This document shows positions 1 to 10,000 of a stretch of DNA of 22,818 bases, one piece after another. The translations under genes and the position numbers were made by a program. Below the pieces are notes generated by a model. It was not told the origin of the DNA and ran no database searches. It was given only the letters and a program-made list of their open reading frames with translations. Source of the DNA: Byssochlamys sp. IMV 00236 (lineage: Eukaryota > Ascomycota > Eurotiomycetes > Eurotiales > Thermoascaceae); NCBI GenBank assembly GCA_001931875.2, contig MSJH02000843.1:1-22818 (forward strand). Direction: 5' to 3'. Positions within the stretch are counted from its first letter, which is position 1. Every line of letters starts with the position of its first letter.

Positions 1-3000
1 CTATTTTAAATTTAAAAAGATTAAAAACTTATATAATTTAACTATATTAAAGAAGCCTATTAAAGTAATAATAGACTATTAATATATAATATATATTATA
101 GCTAATATTAGAAATAAGAAAGAGACTATTAATATATAAAAAGCTAATATTCTTAAACTTATCTATATAGATATATATAGTTAAGTATTAAAGTTTAAAA
201 ATAAATATATTTATTTCTTAATAATTATAAATAACTTTTTAAGAAAAATATAAGTATTTTTAATAAGAGCTAAATCTAATATTATCCCTACTTTAAATAA
301 ATAGAAAAGAGAGATTAAGATAATAATAAGTTTCTAAATTCTTAATATATAATTAGATAATATATTAGAACTTAAGAATTTTTTTAAGATCTAGAGGAAA
401 TAGTTTAGTATTTATTATAAACTAATAGTTTTATATATATTAATATAAAATAAAGTTATAAAATAAATATATTAGACTATTAAAAAAGGAATAAGAGCTA
501 TATTTAAAGATTTAAATCTTCTAGTTAAATTATAGGTAAAAGTAGCTTAAACTAATATATATATTAGAAATAAAGTATTAAATAAATTAATAATTAATAG
601 AGTTTAAATATCTCTAGAAGAAGCCTTTACTAAAGTTAAGCTATTATTTAATTACTTAAAAATATAAGAATATTAGGTAGTATTATATATAAACCTAGAA
701 TCTCTGCTATAAAATATATAGAAAGATAAATTAATAAATTAAGATAAAATCTATATTTTTATAAGATATATTAAGAGAATAAATAAATAGTAAAAAGTTT
801 AAGCTCTAGATATAAAAAAGACTATTAAAATCTATTAAGCTAAGTTTTTTAAGAATAAATTAAGAGAAGATTTAAATCTTAAGATTTCCTAAAAATTATT
901 ACTAAATATAGTATTAATAAAGAATTTAAGAGATTAACTAATAATTTAGCCTATTATTTTAAATATATATATATCTTTAAATAAAAAAAAGAATAGTATT
1001 AATAATTAGAAAGAGAGCTATAAAAAAATTTTAATTTTTTCTTAAAAAGAAAAAGAAACTTTTTATTAAAAAAAAAATAAAAATATTTTATTATAATAAA
1101 ATTATAGAATAAAAAGAAATATCTAATTATTCTTACTCTAATAATTTAAATAATTATAAGAACTTATAGATAAACCTCTTATTTCTGCTAAATAAGTAAG
1201 TTATATTTTATATAGAGATTTTTTATATAGTAAAGTATAAAAGGGAGAAAATTAAATTACTAGATAATAAATAAAATATTAAGAAATTATATTAAGTAAT
1301 ACTTATATTAAATCTCTTATTTTTAAGTATTAATACAGATTAAAAGAAATATATAAAATAAATATTAAATACTATAATAGTAATATATATAATAAAAGAA
1401 TATATTTTAATCTTAAACTTATATTATACTATAATTAATAACTTTATCTAGAGTAAATTATAATAGAGTATATTTAAAGCTAAAATAAATATACTTTAAA
1501 TAAATAAAATTTTTAAAATAATTATACTATTATTAAGAGCTAATATTATAATTAGCTATTAAGTATTAGCTATAAAATACAACCTAGATAGTTTCCTTTA
1601 AAAGCTTAAAATATATCTTATTACTTAAAGATTTATTTAAAAATATAATATTAATTTTAAGTATACTTTTATTTTTACTTTATAATATAATATATTATAA
1701 ATATTCCTAGCTATTATTATAATAGAAGATTATAAGTATTATATTATAAATATTAATAATATCTTTATAAAGTTAATATTAAAAGAGAAAATTTATATAA
1801 TATTTTTACTAAGAATAAATATATTATTAAGAATAATGCTAAAAGTTTTTTAATCTTTATATAATTTAAAGTAAGCTATAAAAGATTAAAATTAAACCTA
1901 TATAAAAATATTTTAAAAAATAGGTTTTATATAGACTAATATTAATCTATGCTTATTATAATATTTAAAAAAGAGATTTTACTCCTAATATATATTAATA
2001 ATATCCTAATTAATATAAAATAAATAGAGAATATTTACTAGTTTAAATAAGAGTTTAAATTAGTATATAAAATAAAGGACCTAAGAGAAGTAAAAAAAAT
2101 TCTTAGTATTTAAATTATTTAAAATAAGAAGAATTAAATATTAATAATAGATTAATCTTATTATATTAAAGAATTCTTATTATAATATAAAATAAGTAAA
2201 AAAAAGATATATTTAGTTAATATCTTATTAAATAAATATAACTCTCTAAAATTATTTAGCTCTTAAAATAAAAGAATAAATTAAAAAGAATATTAAAAGA
2301 TTATTAATAACTTAATCTATTTAATAATTTTAATAAAATTAAATATTATATTTATAATAGGCAGATTAAGTTAATATCTATTAAATCTATTTAAAAAGTA
2401 TTTTAAAATATTAAAATTCTTTATAAGATATTTATAATTAACTATATACCTTAGTCTTAAGTTTAATATAAACTAAGACTAATAACTTATTAAATATTTA
2501 AACTTAGATTATATAATAAATAAGACTAATTAAATATTAATCTTAGGGAATATTTTTATTTTAGCTAATAATTTAATAAGCTAATTAAATAAAAAATAAA
2601 AGTCTATTATAATTTTAACTATAGAGGCTAAATATATAGTTATATATTAAGCTATAAAATAGTCTTAATAATTAGCCCTTTTTTTAAGAGATATAGAATA
2701 TAGATATTATATTAGTTTAAATAAATTTAGACTAATAATAAGAGAAGAGTAAGCTTTTATTATTAGTTCTTTAATTAAGGTTTATAAGAATAATTAAGTA
2801 TTATTATTACTAATTAAAAATATCTATACTTATAAAAGATTAAAGTATATTAATATTATATATTACTATATATATAACTTATATTAAAGAAATAAAATTA
2901 ATATTAAGTTTATTAGAATATAGAATATAATAGTAAATAGTTTTACTAAATTATTACTAAAGGTAAACTTCTTAAAATTCTTAAGTTAATTAAGATTAAT

Positions 3001-3037
3001 TAATCTAGTAAATTTAAATTAAGGAGAAGTATTATAA
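1..3037 (+). pseudogene. Copia pol remnant of copy A (integrase, RT, RNase H)
   Basis: RIP-killed polyprotein. Landmarks share one frame: integrase first Asp (GAT, 170-172), second Asp (GAT, 356-358, followed by AAT as in the D-N motif), integrase Glu position changed to AAA (461-463), RT box reading Y-I-N-N (1991-2002) where the family has Y-x-D-D, the RNase H motif T-x-E-A-x-Y-I (2618-2638) and the stop at 3035-3037. All these positions agree modulo 3, so no net frameshift is visible; inactivation is by TAA/TAG stops and missense changes. The loss of D-D in the RT box is what G-to-A change at TpG gives (GAT to AAT after T). The stop lies 6-8 bases inside the 3' LTR. No product is expected. 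Confidence 0.9.
3021..3029 (+). other. Polypurine tract of copy A
   Basis: AAGGAGAAG abuts the 3' LTR start at 3030 and is in the expected place for the plus-strand primer of reverse transcription. It lies inside the pol frame, which ends only within the LTR. The same purine run precedes the 3' LTR in copy C (complement at 14087-14096) and, mutated, in copy B. Confidence 0.75.
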
Positions 3038-3099
3038 AATAGCAGTTAGGACTAATAAATTCTAATATAACTAAAATTTTATTTTAAGAAAATCTTTAG

Positions 3100-3107
3100 A
3101 AATAATT
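3100..3107. repeat. Left target-site duplication of MITE copy 1
   Basis: AAATAATT directly before the MITE. It is identical to 3821-3828 and occurs once in the corresponding place of the intact LTRs of copy B. Confidence 0.92.
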
Positions 3108-3176
3108 GGGCCTACACCTCGGCCCAGCCGGGGGCGAGCTTAGCCCACCCTAGAAGCTCAGCCCACCCGAGTATTT
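3108..3176 (+). repeat. Left terminal inverted repeat of MITE copy 1
   Basis: About 69 bp, imperfectly complementary to 3751-3820. Several mismatches are transitions. It contains reiterated GCTCAGCCCACC-like units; just inside, at 3189-3204, one lies in reverse orientation (GTGGGCCGAGCTTTT). Confidence 0.85.
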
Positions 3177-3290
3177 TTACCATTTTTTAAGTGGGCCGAG
3201 CTTTTAAACTAAAAACTTTAAAAATTTATTAAAAGTCGAAACCTAAAGATATTTCACTCGAAATTAAATATTTATATAGGTTATAACCTA

Positions 3291-3676
3291 TATCTTATAT
3301 ATATAAAAAAAGAAAAATTAAATATCTAAAAATCGATTTTTAAGAATTAAAAAACCAAGAAAGATTTGTAATTTTCGAATTTCTATGTGTAATTTACTAA
3401 CTCTTGCCCTAGCGTACCCAATTAAAATCCTAAAATCCTAATTTTAATATATAATGTAGACTAAAATATAAATTATTTTATAATATCTTATATATATAAA
3501 AAAAGAAAAATTAAATATCTAAAAATCGATTTTTAAGAATTAAAAAACCAAGAAAGATTTGTAATTTTCGAATTTCTATGTGTAATTTACTAACTCTTGC
3601 CCTAGCGTACCCAATTAAAATCCTAAAATCCTAATTTTAATATATAATATAGACTAAAATATAAATTATTTTATAA
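3291..3676 (+). repeat. 193-bp tandem duplication inside MITE copy 1
   Basis: Units 3291-3483 and 3484-3676 are identical except for one transition (G at 3456, A at 3649). A decayed start of a further unit may follow at 3677. This tract explains part of the element's length. The function of the unit is unknown; no open reading frame is apparent. Confidence 0.93.
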
Positions 3677-3750
3677 TATTTTTTATATATTTCTACTATG
3701 CCTAAATAGGCTAGGAAAAATCAAAGTTTCTTGGGGTGCGCCGAGATCCC

Positions 3751-3820
3751 AAATACTTGGGTAGTATGAGCTTTTAGGGTGGGCTGAGCTTGTCCCCGGC
3801 TGGGCTGAGCTACATCCCGG
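3751..3820 (-). repeat. Right terminal inverted repeat of MITE copy 1
   Basis: Its reverse complement matches the left end, through shared blocks such as GCCCAGCCGGGG and AGCTCAGCCCACCCT. It carries two further GGGCTGAGCT units. Confidence 0.85.
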
Positions 3821-3828
3821 AAATAATT
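3821..3828. repeat. Right target-site duplication of MITE copy 1
   Basis: AAATAATT directly after the MITE, identical to 3100-3107; the LTR sequence resumes here. Confidence 0.92.
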
Positions 3829-4021
3829 TTACTTTAATAAAATTAAATAGCTTAAAGAAACTACTTCTTAAGCTCTATTTAAAATTTATTACTCTAATTA
3901 AGAATATAAGAATACTTTATATTTACTATATGCGCTAATACTCTTTTTCCCTAAGTATTATTAGCCCTTTAAGCTATTAAATTAATCTAGGGAATTTTAT
4001 TTAAATCTATTCTTTTTAACT

Positions 4022-4095
4022 ATAATCTTAATAAAGAGTTTTATACTGCTTAAGTATCTATTTTCTTAAGTTCTTACTAACTTAAGCTTATAACT
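4022..4095 (-). other. Leader fragment of Copia element X1 with primer-binding site
   Basis: On the minus strand this is the start of the internal region of a second Copia family. The reverse complement matches the leader of X2 at 13696-13770 (shared blocks include AAGCAGTATAAAACTCTTTATTA on X2, TACTGCTTAAG and CTTAAGCTTATAA on this strand). The PBS is at about 4080-4095 and reads AGTTATAAGCTTAAG on the minus strand, fitting a RIP-altered complement of the initiator Met tRNA anticodon arm (GGTTATGAGC), the half-tRNA priming known for Copia. Copy A is inserted here, so the rest of X1 lies left of the window. Confidence 0.8.
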
Positions 4096-4396
4096 AGTTA
4101 AAAAGAATAAATAATAAAATAACTTTTTATATTAGCTTTAAAAGAAAGTATAACTTAAGATAAGGATAAAGTATAAGAGATAAAACTAATACTAATATAT
4201 TCTTATATTATAGTTAGTTAATTATATTTTTTTTAATTAAGTTCTTCTCTTAAGCTAATATATTTAGTATAAGAATTTTTTTACTAGGCTAATTATTCTC
4301 TATAATTATATATATAATTATTCTAAATTCTCTTATAAGAGAATTTCTTATATATTTTCTTTATAAGCTATTAGTCTTAACTATTATATTATAATA
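4096..4396 (-). repeat. 5' LTR of Copia element X1
   Basis: 301-bp sequence whose reverse complement matches the 296-bp LTR of X2 (13400-13695) throughout. In X orientation it starts TATTATAATATAATAG, closely like the LTR start of the A/B/C family, and ends AACT just before the PBS. The rest of the LTR differs from the A/B/C LTR, so X is a related but separate family. Its outer end cuts the Gypsy element. Confidence 0.85.
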
Positions 4397-4440
4397 ATAT
4401 TCTATAATTAGTAGTTTTAAAGATATTATAACTTATCTAT

Positions 4441-5735
4441 AATTAAATTAATTATTCTAGAGTTAATAAAATATTAAATAAATTAAATAGCTTAGCTATT
4501 TATAAGGTATTTAAAATAATATAAGAATATATTACTTATTATTTTAAATATATAGTTAATTAAATATAATAATATTAGCTCTTTAAGTCTATATAGCTTA
4601 TTATAATATTACTAATCTTATTTAATATATTAATTATTAATTTTATTATAAGCTTACTTAAAATAAGAAATAGCCTTAATTAAGCTATAATAATAATATA
4701 TAAGTTTATTAAGAGAATAATATTTATTCTAGAGAAAGCTATTTAAATAATAGTTAATTAAATAATAGCTCTATTAAAATATCTTTATATTAAAAACTAA
4801 GGCTTATTATAAAAAATTATCTTAAATAAAGACTTTAAATTCTTATTTAATTTATAAAAAGAGTTTTTTTAATAATTAAATATTTAGCTATTATTCTTTA
4901 TAGTATTTTACCTATAAATTAATAATTAATCTAAGTATATAAATTGGTAAGCTAAGATAGCTCTTAAGTATTTTCTTAATATATTAAATACTTCTATAAA
5001 CTAGCTCTTAATATTATTATAGCTTTAAGAGATATTTAATAATAATAAAAATATATTTATAAAATATATACTATATTAGCTAATATATAATATTAAATTA
5101 TTTATATTTATAAACCTTATATATAATATAAAACTAGAATAAAGCTTTATATATAAAATTAATATAAGAGAGACTATAAAGATAGTAATTATATTAACTA
5201 AGTAATATTATAACTAGTAATACCTTTATATTACTTTTATACTTAATAACTAAGTTTATCTATATCTTTATAAAAGCTATTTAATATTAATAATAGAGAT
5301 ATTAAGAAAGAAGTTTTTATAATAATATATTAAACCTTTTAAAATAATTTAATATATAGAGAAATTAATATATAAGCTAAAGTTATTATAATATTAAAAA
5401 GTATATAATATATTTTTAATAATATACTTAAAACTAGCCTTATTAAAGAATAACTCCTTTAATAAATAATAATAATTATTACTATTACTATATATAAAAG
5501 ATAATAATATAAAAACTTATAAAATTAAAAAGCTTATAAATAAGTATATTTAATATTATTATTATTATATTATAATAAAATACTTAATTTAATAAAAAGA
5601 ATAAAGACTAGAATTTAATACTTAATATAATATTAAAGATTTTAAAAATACTTAAAACTTAATATAAGAATATAATACTTAAGTTAATAATATTACTAAT
5701 TAATATTTATTTAAAGAATAATTATATCTTATAAT
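4441..5735 (+). pseudogene. Gypsy integrase plus chromodomain, RIP-inactivated
   Basis: One frame (codons starting at 4441, 4501 and so on) carries integrase landmarks in order. First is the zinc-finger region with degraded His/Cys positions (about 4500-4590). The core first Asp region reads I-x-N-F-I (4634-4648) and continues to I-V/I-x-K-F-T/I-K-like sequence (4690-4715). The second Asp block has L-N-K-D-F-K-F (about 4828-4848), equivalent to the S-D-R-D-x-K-F consensus. Then comes F-Y-P/L-Q-x-N-D-Q-S-K (about 4900-4938), equivalent to A-x-H-P-Q-T-D-G-Q-S-E, with the catalytic Glu now Lys. The C-terminal domain has Q-V-Y-L-Y-L-Y-K-S-Y (5251-5280) and K-P-F-K-I-I (5335-5352). The chromodomain starts Y-K-I-K-K-L-I (5518-5538) and has K-Y-L-I (5578-5589) and E-F-N-T-x-Y-N-I-K-D-F (5611-5643). 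Stops are TAA/TAG only. Chromodomains of such elements bind methylated histone H3 and steer integration to heterochromatin (family knowledge). Confidence 0.88.
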
Positions 5736-6290
5736 AACTATAAATATTTTAATACTTTATTATTTTATTTCTTTTACTAATAATATTAATAGCTAACTTA
5801 TATATTAATAAAGCTATAGTATTACTCTCTTAGTTATTTAACTATAAATAAATTAAATAGTAAATTATATTATTTAATTTATTTATAATTAAAAATAAAG
5901 ATATAAATACTTAAGATATTTTTATATATTTAAAAGACTAGCTATAAGCTAAATATTTACTAGTTATATAATTAAGGTATTAATATAGTTTAATTAAGAG
6001 AGAAATAATAAATAAATATTTAAAATAATAGTATAGATAATTTAAAGACTTTATATAATTTTTAGCCTTACTATATCTTTTATATACTATAAATATTATA
6101 ATATTATTATAATTTAACTATATTCTTAAATAAGCTAAGAATATAAAAGAATTATATTATAGTATTTTTATAAATAAGAATAAGTATATTATATCTTTAT
6201 AGAATTTATTCTATATACTTAGATAATAATATTTAAAACTAAGTATACTTAATAATAGCTATAATAATATTTATTATATTAATAATAAAA
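5736..6290 (+). pseudogene. Possible C-terminal tail of the Gypsy polyprotein, unassigned
   Basis: The chromodomain frame can be followed with TAA/TAG-only breaks to about 6120, for example through S-F-T-N-N-I (5770-5787) and K-Y-L-R-Y-F-Y (5905-5925). I recognise no domain. Gypsy polyproteins usually end soon after the chromodomain, so this could be a lineage-specific extension, 3' untranslated DNA or another gene. From about 6150 a different frame looks more protein-like. Confidence 0.35.
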
Positions 6291-6292
6291 TA

Positions 6293-6490
6293 AGTAATAT
6301 AGCTATAGAGTTATTAGCTTTACTTATTAATATCTTTAATAAGAATAATATCTCTAGTAATAAAGATATAAATAATAATAAAGAAATAAGTAATAATAAA
6401 GAAATAAGTAAAATAGCTATAAAGGTATTAGCTTTACTTTTATCTTTAAATATTTTTAATAAGAATAACTTCTTTAATAATAAAGCAGTT
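6293..6490 (+). repeat. Diverged duplication within the acidic frame
   Basis: AAGTAATATAGCTATAGAG... (from 6292) recurs as AAGTAAAATAGCTATAAAG... (from about 6407), with shared TATTAGCTTTACTT and TTTAATAAGAATAA blocks. The period is near 115 bp. It is in frame, so it probably reflects repeated protein segments. Confidence 0.6.
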
Positions 6491-6508
6491 AATAATATTT
6501 ATAATAAT

Positions 6509-6513
6509 AATTA
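6509..6513. repeat. Left target-site duplication of copy B
   Basis: AATTA, repeated at 11857-11861 directly after the 3' LTR. Five base pairs is the usual Copia duplication length. Confidence 0.88.
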
Positions 6514-6783
6514 TATTATAAAATAGTAGTTAAGACTAATAAGTTCTAATATAATAAAGATTTTACTTTAAGAAAATCTTTAAGAATAATTTTATTTTAA
6601 TAAAATTAAGCAGCTTAAAAAAATTATTTAAGCTTTATTTAAAATTTATTACTTTAACTAAGAATATAAAAATATATTTTATATCTATTATATGCGCTAA
6701 TATTTTTTTTCTCTAAATATTATTAGCCCTTTAAGTTAATTAAATAATTTAGAGAATTTTATTTAAACTTATTTTTTTTAATT
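6514..6783 (+). repeat. 5' LTR of copy B
   Basis: 270 bp, starting TATTATAAAATAGTAG and ending TTTTTTAATT. It pairs with 11584-11856 (273 bp). It shows the undisturbed empty site AAATAATT-like stretch (here AGAATAATT) where copy A carries the MITE. Confidence 0.92.
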
Positions 6784-7045
6784 AATTATAAGCTTAAGTT
6801 TATAATAACTTAAGAAAAATAGCTATATAATAAAAACTTTTTTATCTTAAATATTTAAGTTTAAATTAATAATAATAAACTATTTTTATATAAAAGAACT
6901 TATAATAAGACTATTTTAATACTATATTAAATACTAAATCTAATAAGAGTTAAATCTTATTAAAGGTTAGAGTATTAACTTATTATTATTATATCTTTAA
7001 TAAATAATATTAAAAATTAAAAAAAAATCTATTTTTATTCTTTTA
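6784..7045 (+). other. Primer-binding site and leader of copy B
   Basis: AATTATAAGCTTAAG at 6784-6798 occupies the PBS position. Compared with GGTTATAAGC in X2 it fits a RIP-mutated half-tRNA(iMet) primer site. The leader up to the gag-like region at about 7046 has no feature I can name. Confidence 0.6.
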
Positions 7046-10000
7046 AAGGAGAATTATAAGAAATAGTTTATTTATATAAAAAGATAGCTTATTAATAAAG
7101 ATTATTAAAGAGCTATTAAGTTTATTAAAAAGCTATATAATAACTAGTTTAATAAAGCTAATATAGCTATATAATATTAGATTATTAAATATTTATCTAA
7201 AGATAACTAAAATAAATTTATTAATTTTATTAATATAGAAGTACTATAAAGAGCTTTATATATAAAATATATAAAAACTCTCCTTAGCTAAAAGTATTAG
7301 CTTATTTAATTATTTATATATTTTTAAATAATTCCTAGATAAATAATTATAAATGCTTAAAGTTAATTATAATAAATAAGAAAGAGAATTATAGTATTTA
7401 ATAGTATAATATTTTTTTAACTAAGCTTAAGGCTAAAATATAATAACTGTTTTTAATATTATTTAAAGAATATATTATAATTAGAATAATAATTAATATA
7501 TATAAGAATTTAAAGATAAATAATATTTTAGCTATTTTAAAAAAAATAAAAGCCTAATTTTAAATAAAATTAATTATTATATTCTTAATAAAAAATAAGT
7601 AAACTCTTATTAAATACTATATTTATAAGAAAGATTATTATATTAAAGATTACTTATTTCTATTTATTACTTAGAGAAATATAAGAGATAATTAAAGATA
7701 AAAAAAAGAGTCTTTTAAGTAAATATTTAATAATCTTATTATTTAAGATAAAATAATAATAGAGATAATTAATAAAATCTATAAAAAAGTTTAATTCTTA
7801 AAAAATAAGAGATTAAAAAATAAGAAATATAGAGTATATAATATAAAAAAAACCTCAGATATTAGAAAAAGCTAATCTTAATTAAAATCTTTAGCCTTAA
7901 TTATTTTTAATAACTAAGTCTTATATAAAATTACTTACTTTTTAAAAGATATTACTAATAAAAATCTATTCTAATAATATATAAATAGTAATATTAATTT
8001 ATATATAATTAATAAAAATTATTATTTTAAAAGATTATTAATTTAAATTTAATAAAAATATATTTATATAGGCGGAGAAACTCTATATTTAGAATATATA
8101 AGAATAACTGTTTTAAGAAATAAAAATAGAAAGATATTAGACTTAGAAAATATATTACTTATATTAAACCTTAGAATAAATTTCTTATTAATTAAAATAT
8201 TCTATTAATAATTAAATATATATAAGTACTTTAATAAAAGAATAATATCTATATTAAATAAATTAGATAAGGTTATAATTTAAGGTATTATTAAATATAG
8301 AGTTTATATTATTAAGAGAGTTTTCTTAGATTAAATACTTAAGTTATAGTATATATCTATTATACTATTTCTTATTAAAAATATTTTTAATATTATAGTT
8401 ATAGATTAAGAAGAAGGATTTTATTAAAATAAAATTAAGGAGAAAGAAAGATTTTATTAAAATAAAATTAAGAAAAAGTATTAATTATAGTATAAGAGAA
8501 TTAATTATTTTAAACTTAAAAAAGTTAAAAACCTATATAACTTAACTATATTAAAAAAACCTATTAAAGTAATAATAAATTATTAGTATATAATATATAC
8601 TATAGCTAATATTAAGAATAAGAGAAATATTACTAATATATAAAAGGCTAATATTCTTAAATTTATTTATATAAATATATATAGTTAAATATTAAAGTCT
8701 AAGAATAAATATATTTATTTCTTAATAGTTATAAATAACTTTTTTAAAAAAAATATAGATATTTTTAATAAGAGCTAAATCTAATACTGCCCTTATTTTA
8801 AATAAATAAAAAAGAAAGATTAAAATAGTAATAGGTCTTTAAATTTTTAATATATAATTAAATAATATATTAAAACTTAAGAATCTTTTTAAGATTTAGA
8901 AGAAATAGTTTAATATTTATTATAAATTAATAGTTTTATATATATTAATATAAAATAAAGCTATAGAATAAATATATTAAATTATTAAGAAAGGAATAAA
9001 AGCTATATTTAAAGATTTAAATCTTTTAATTAAATTATAAGTAAAAATAGTTTAAATTAATATATATATTAGAAATAAAATATTAAATAAACTAATAATT
9101 AATAGAGTTTAAATATCTTTAAAAAAAGCCTTTATTAGAATTAAACCATTAATTAATTATTTAAGAATATAGGGATATTAAGTAATATTATATATAAATT
9201 TAAAATCTCTACTATAAGATATATAAAGAAATAAATTAATAAATTAAGATAAAATCTATATTTTTATAAAATATATTAAGTAAATAAATAAATAATAAAA
9301 AGTTTAAGCTTTAAATATAAAAAAGATTATTAAGACTTATTAAGCTAAGTTTTTTAAGAATAAATTAAAAAGAGATTTAAATCTTAAGATTTCTTAAAGA
9401 TTATTACTAAATATAGTATTAATAAAAATTTTAAAAGATTAACTAATAACTTAGCCTATTATTTTAAATATATATATACTCTTAAATAAAAAGAAGAATA
9501 ATATTAATAATTCGGAGAAGAGCTATAAAGAAATTCTAGTTTTTCTTAAAAAAGAAAAAAAAAGTATTTTACTAAAAAGAAATTAAAATATTTTTTTAAA
9601 AAGAAAAAGAAGCTTTTTATTAAAAAGAAATTAAGATATTTTATTATAGTAAAATTATAAAATAAGAGAAAATATTTAATTATTCTTACTTTAATAATCT
9701 AAATAATTATAAGAATTTATAGATAAATTCTTTATCTCTGCTAAATAGATAAGTTATATCTTATATAAAAATCCTCTATATAGTAAAGTATAAGAAAGAA
9801 AAGGTTAAGTTATTAAATAATAAATAAGATGCTAAAAAGTTATATTAAGCAATATTTATATTAAATCTCTTACCTCTAGGTATTAATATAGACTAAGAAA
9901 AATATATAGAATAAGTATTAAATACTATAATAATAATATATATAATAAAGGAGTATATTTTAATCTTAAACTTATATTATACTATAATTAATAACTTTAT

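Larger units (their letters stand above)
3108..3820. mobile_element. MITE copy 1, 713 bp, hAT-like, not RIP-saturated
   Basis: GC-retaining island inside the copy A 3' LTR. It has imperfect terminal inverted repeats of about 70 bp and a perfect 8-bp direct duplication (AAATAATT) at 3100-3107 and 3821-3828. The undisturbed LTRs of copy B have one copy of this octamer at the same place (empty site), which fixes both ends. An 8-bp duplication with such TIRs fits a non-autonomous hAT-superfamily element. The interior is AT-rich with no coding potential and holds a 193-bp tandem duplication. It keeps many CpA, TpG and CpG dinucleotides, unlike all surrounding DNA. A second copy starts at 22455. 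Confidence 0.92.
1..4021 (+). mobile_element. Ty1/Copia retrotransposon copy A, 5'-truncated by the window edge
   Basis: This is the 3' two thirds of a Copia-type LTR retrotransposon. Base 1 corresponds to about base 8503 of the complete copy B, so roughly 2 kb (5' LTR, leader, gag, protease) lies outside the window. Order seen: integrase, reverse transcriptase, RNase H, polypurine tract, 3' LTR. The integrase-RT-RNase H order is diagnostic of Copia rather than Gypsy. The 3' LTR is interrupted by a 713-bp MITE. The element lies antisense in the leader of X1. Bases 4022-4026 (ATAAT) would be its right target duplication, but the left partner is off-window. The sequence is saturated with C-to-T and G-to-A changes of RIP type. 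Confidence 0.93.
3030..4021 (+). repeat. 3' LTR of copy A, split by a MITE
   Basis: Without the 713-bp MITE and one 8-bp duplication the LTR is 271 bp, matching LTRs of 270 and 273 bp in copy B and 275 bp in copy C. It starts TATTATAAAATAG (TGTTATAAAATAG before RIP) and ends CTTTTTAACT. The end was fixed from the target duplications of copies B and C, where the same bases abut AATTA and AGAAG. The 3' terminus ACT is not the usual CA. Confidence 0.88.
4397..6513 (+). mobile_element. Ty3/Gypsy chromovirus, 3' half, cut by X1 on the left and copy B on the right
   Basis: A different superfamily from the Copia copies, recognised by integrase followed by a C-terminal chromodomain in one frame (4441-5735). 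Protease, RT and RNase H, which precede integrase in Gypsy elements, are absent because X1 was inserted at 4397. To the right, reading continues past the chromodomain into less certain sequence until copy B at 6514; what follows copy B at 11862 appears to continue the same DNA. I could not place its 3' LTR securely; 12612-12830 is a weak candidate. Confidence 0.85.
6150..6513 (+). pseudogene. Acidic/Asn-rich reading frame, left part, split by copy B
   Basis: The frame with codons at 6293, 6296 and so on is open from 6293 to the copy B boundary at 6513. It carries many AAT codons that would be GAT before RIP, so the ancestral product was probably Asp-rich. A duplicated block is visible: I-A-I-x-x-L-A-L-L then F-N-K-N-N at 6299-6355 and again at 6413-6475. 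Removing copy B and one AATTA duplication joins this frame to 11862-12045. It differs by one register from the Gypsy integrase frame. It may be the C-terminus of that polyprotein after a frameshift or a separate gene. I do not recognise a family. Confidence 0.5.

Noticed and set aside
3291..3676. CRISPR-like array
   Set aside because: Only two adjacent 193-bp units without spacers, inside a transposon.
4022..4396. A single longer LTR for copy A running to 4396
   Set aside because: The segment recurs in reverse at 13400-13806 with its own PBS, and copies B and C end their LTR at the equivalent of 4021, as fixed by target duplications.
5461..5580. Microsatellite-like AAT/ATT runs
   Set aside because: They fall in the chromodomain frame, where RIP turns Gln, Arg, Asp and Tyr codons into TAA, AAT and TAT runs, so they are degraded coding sequence.
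8491..8640. Short open frames starting at residual ATG codons
   Set aside because: Residual ATGs are just the few TpG sites in TGC context; frames after them are short shadows without domain content.
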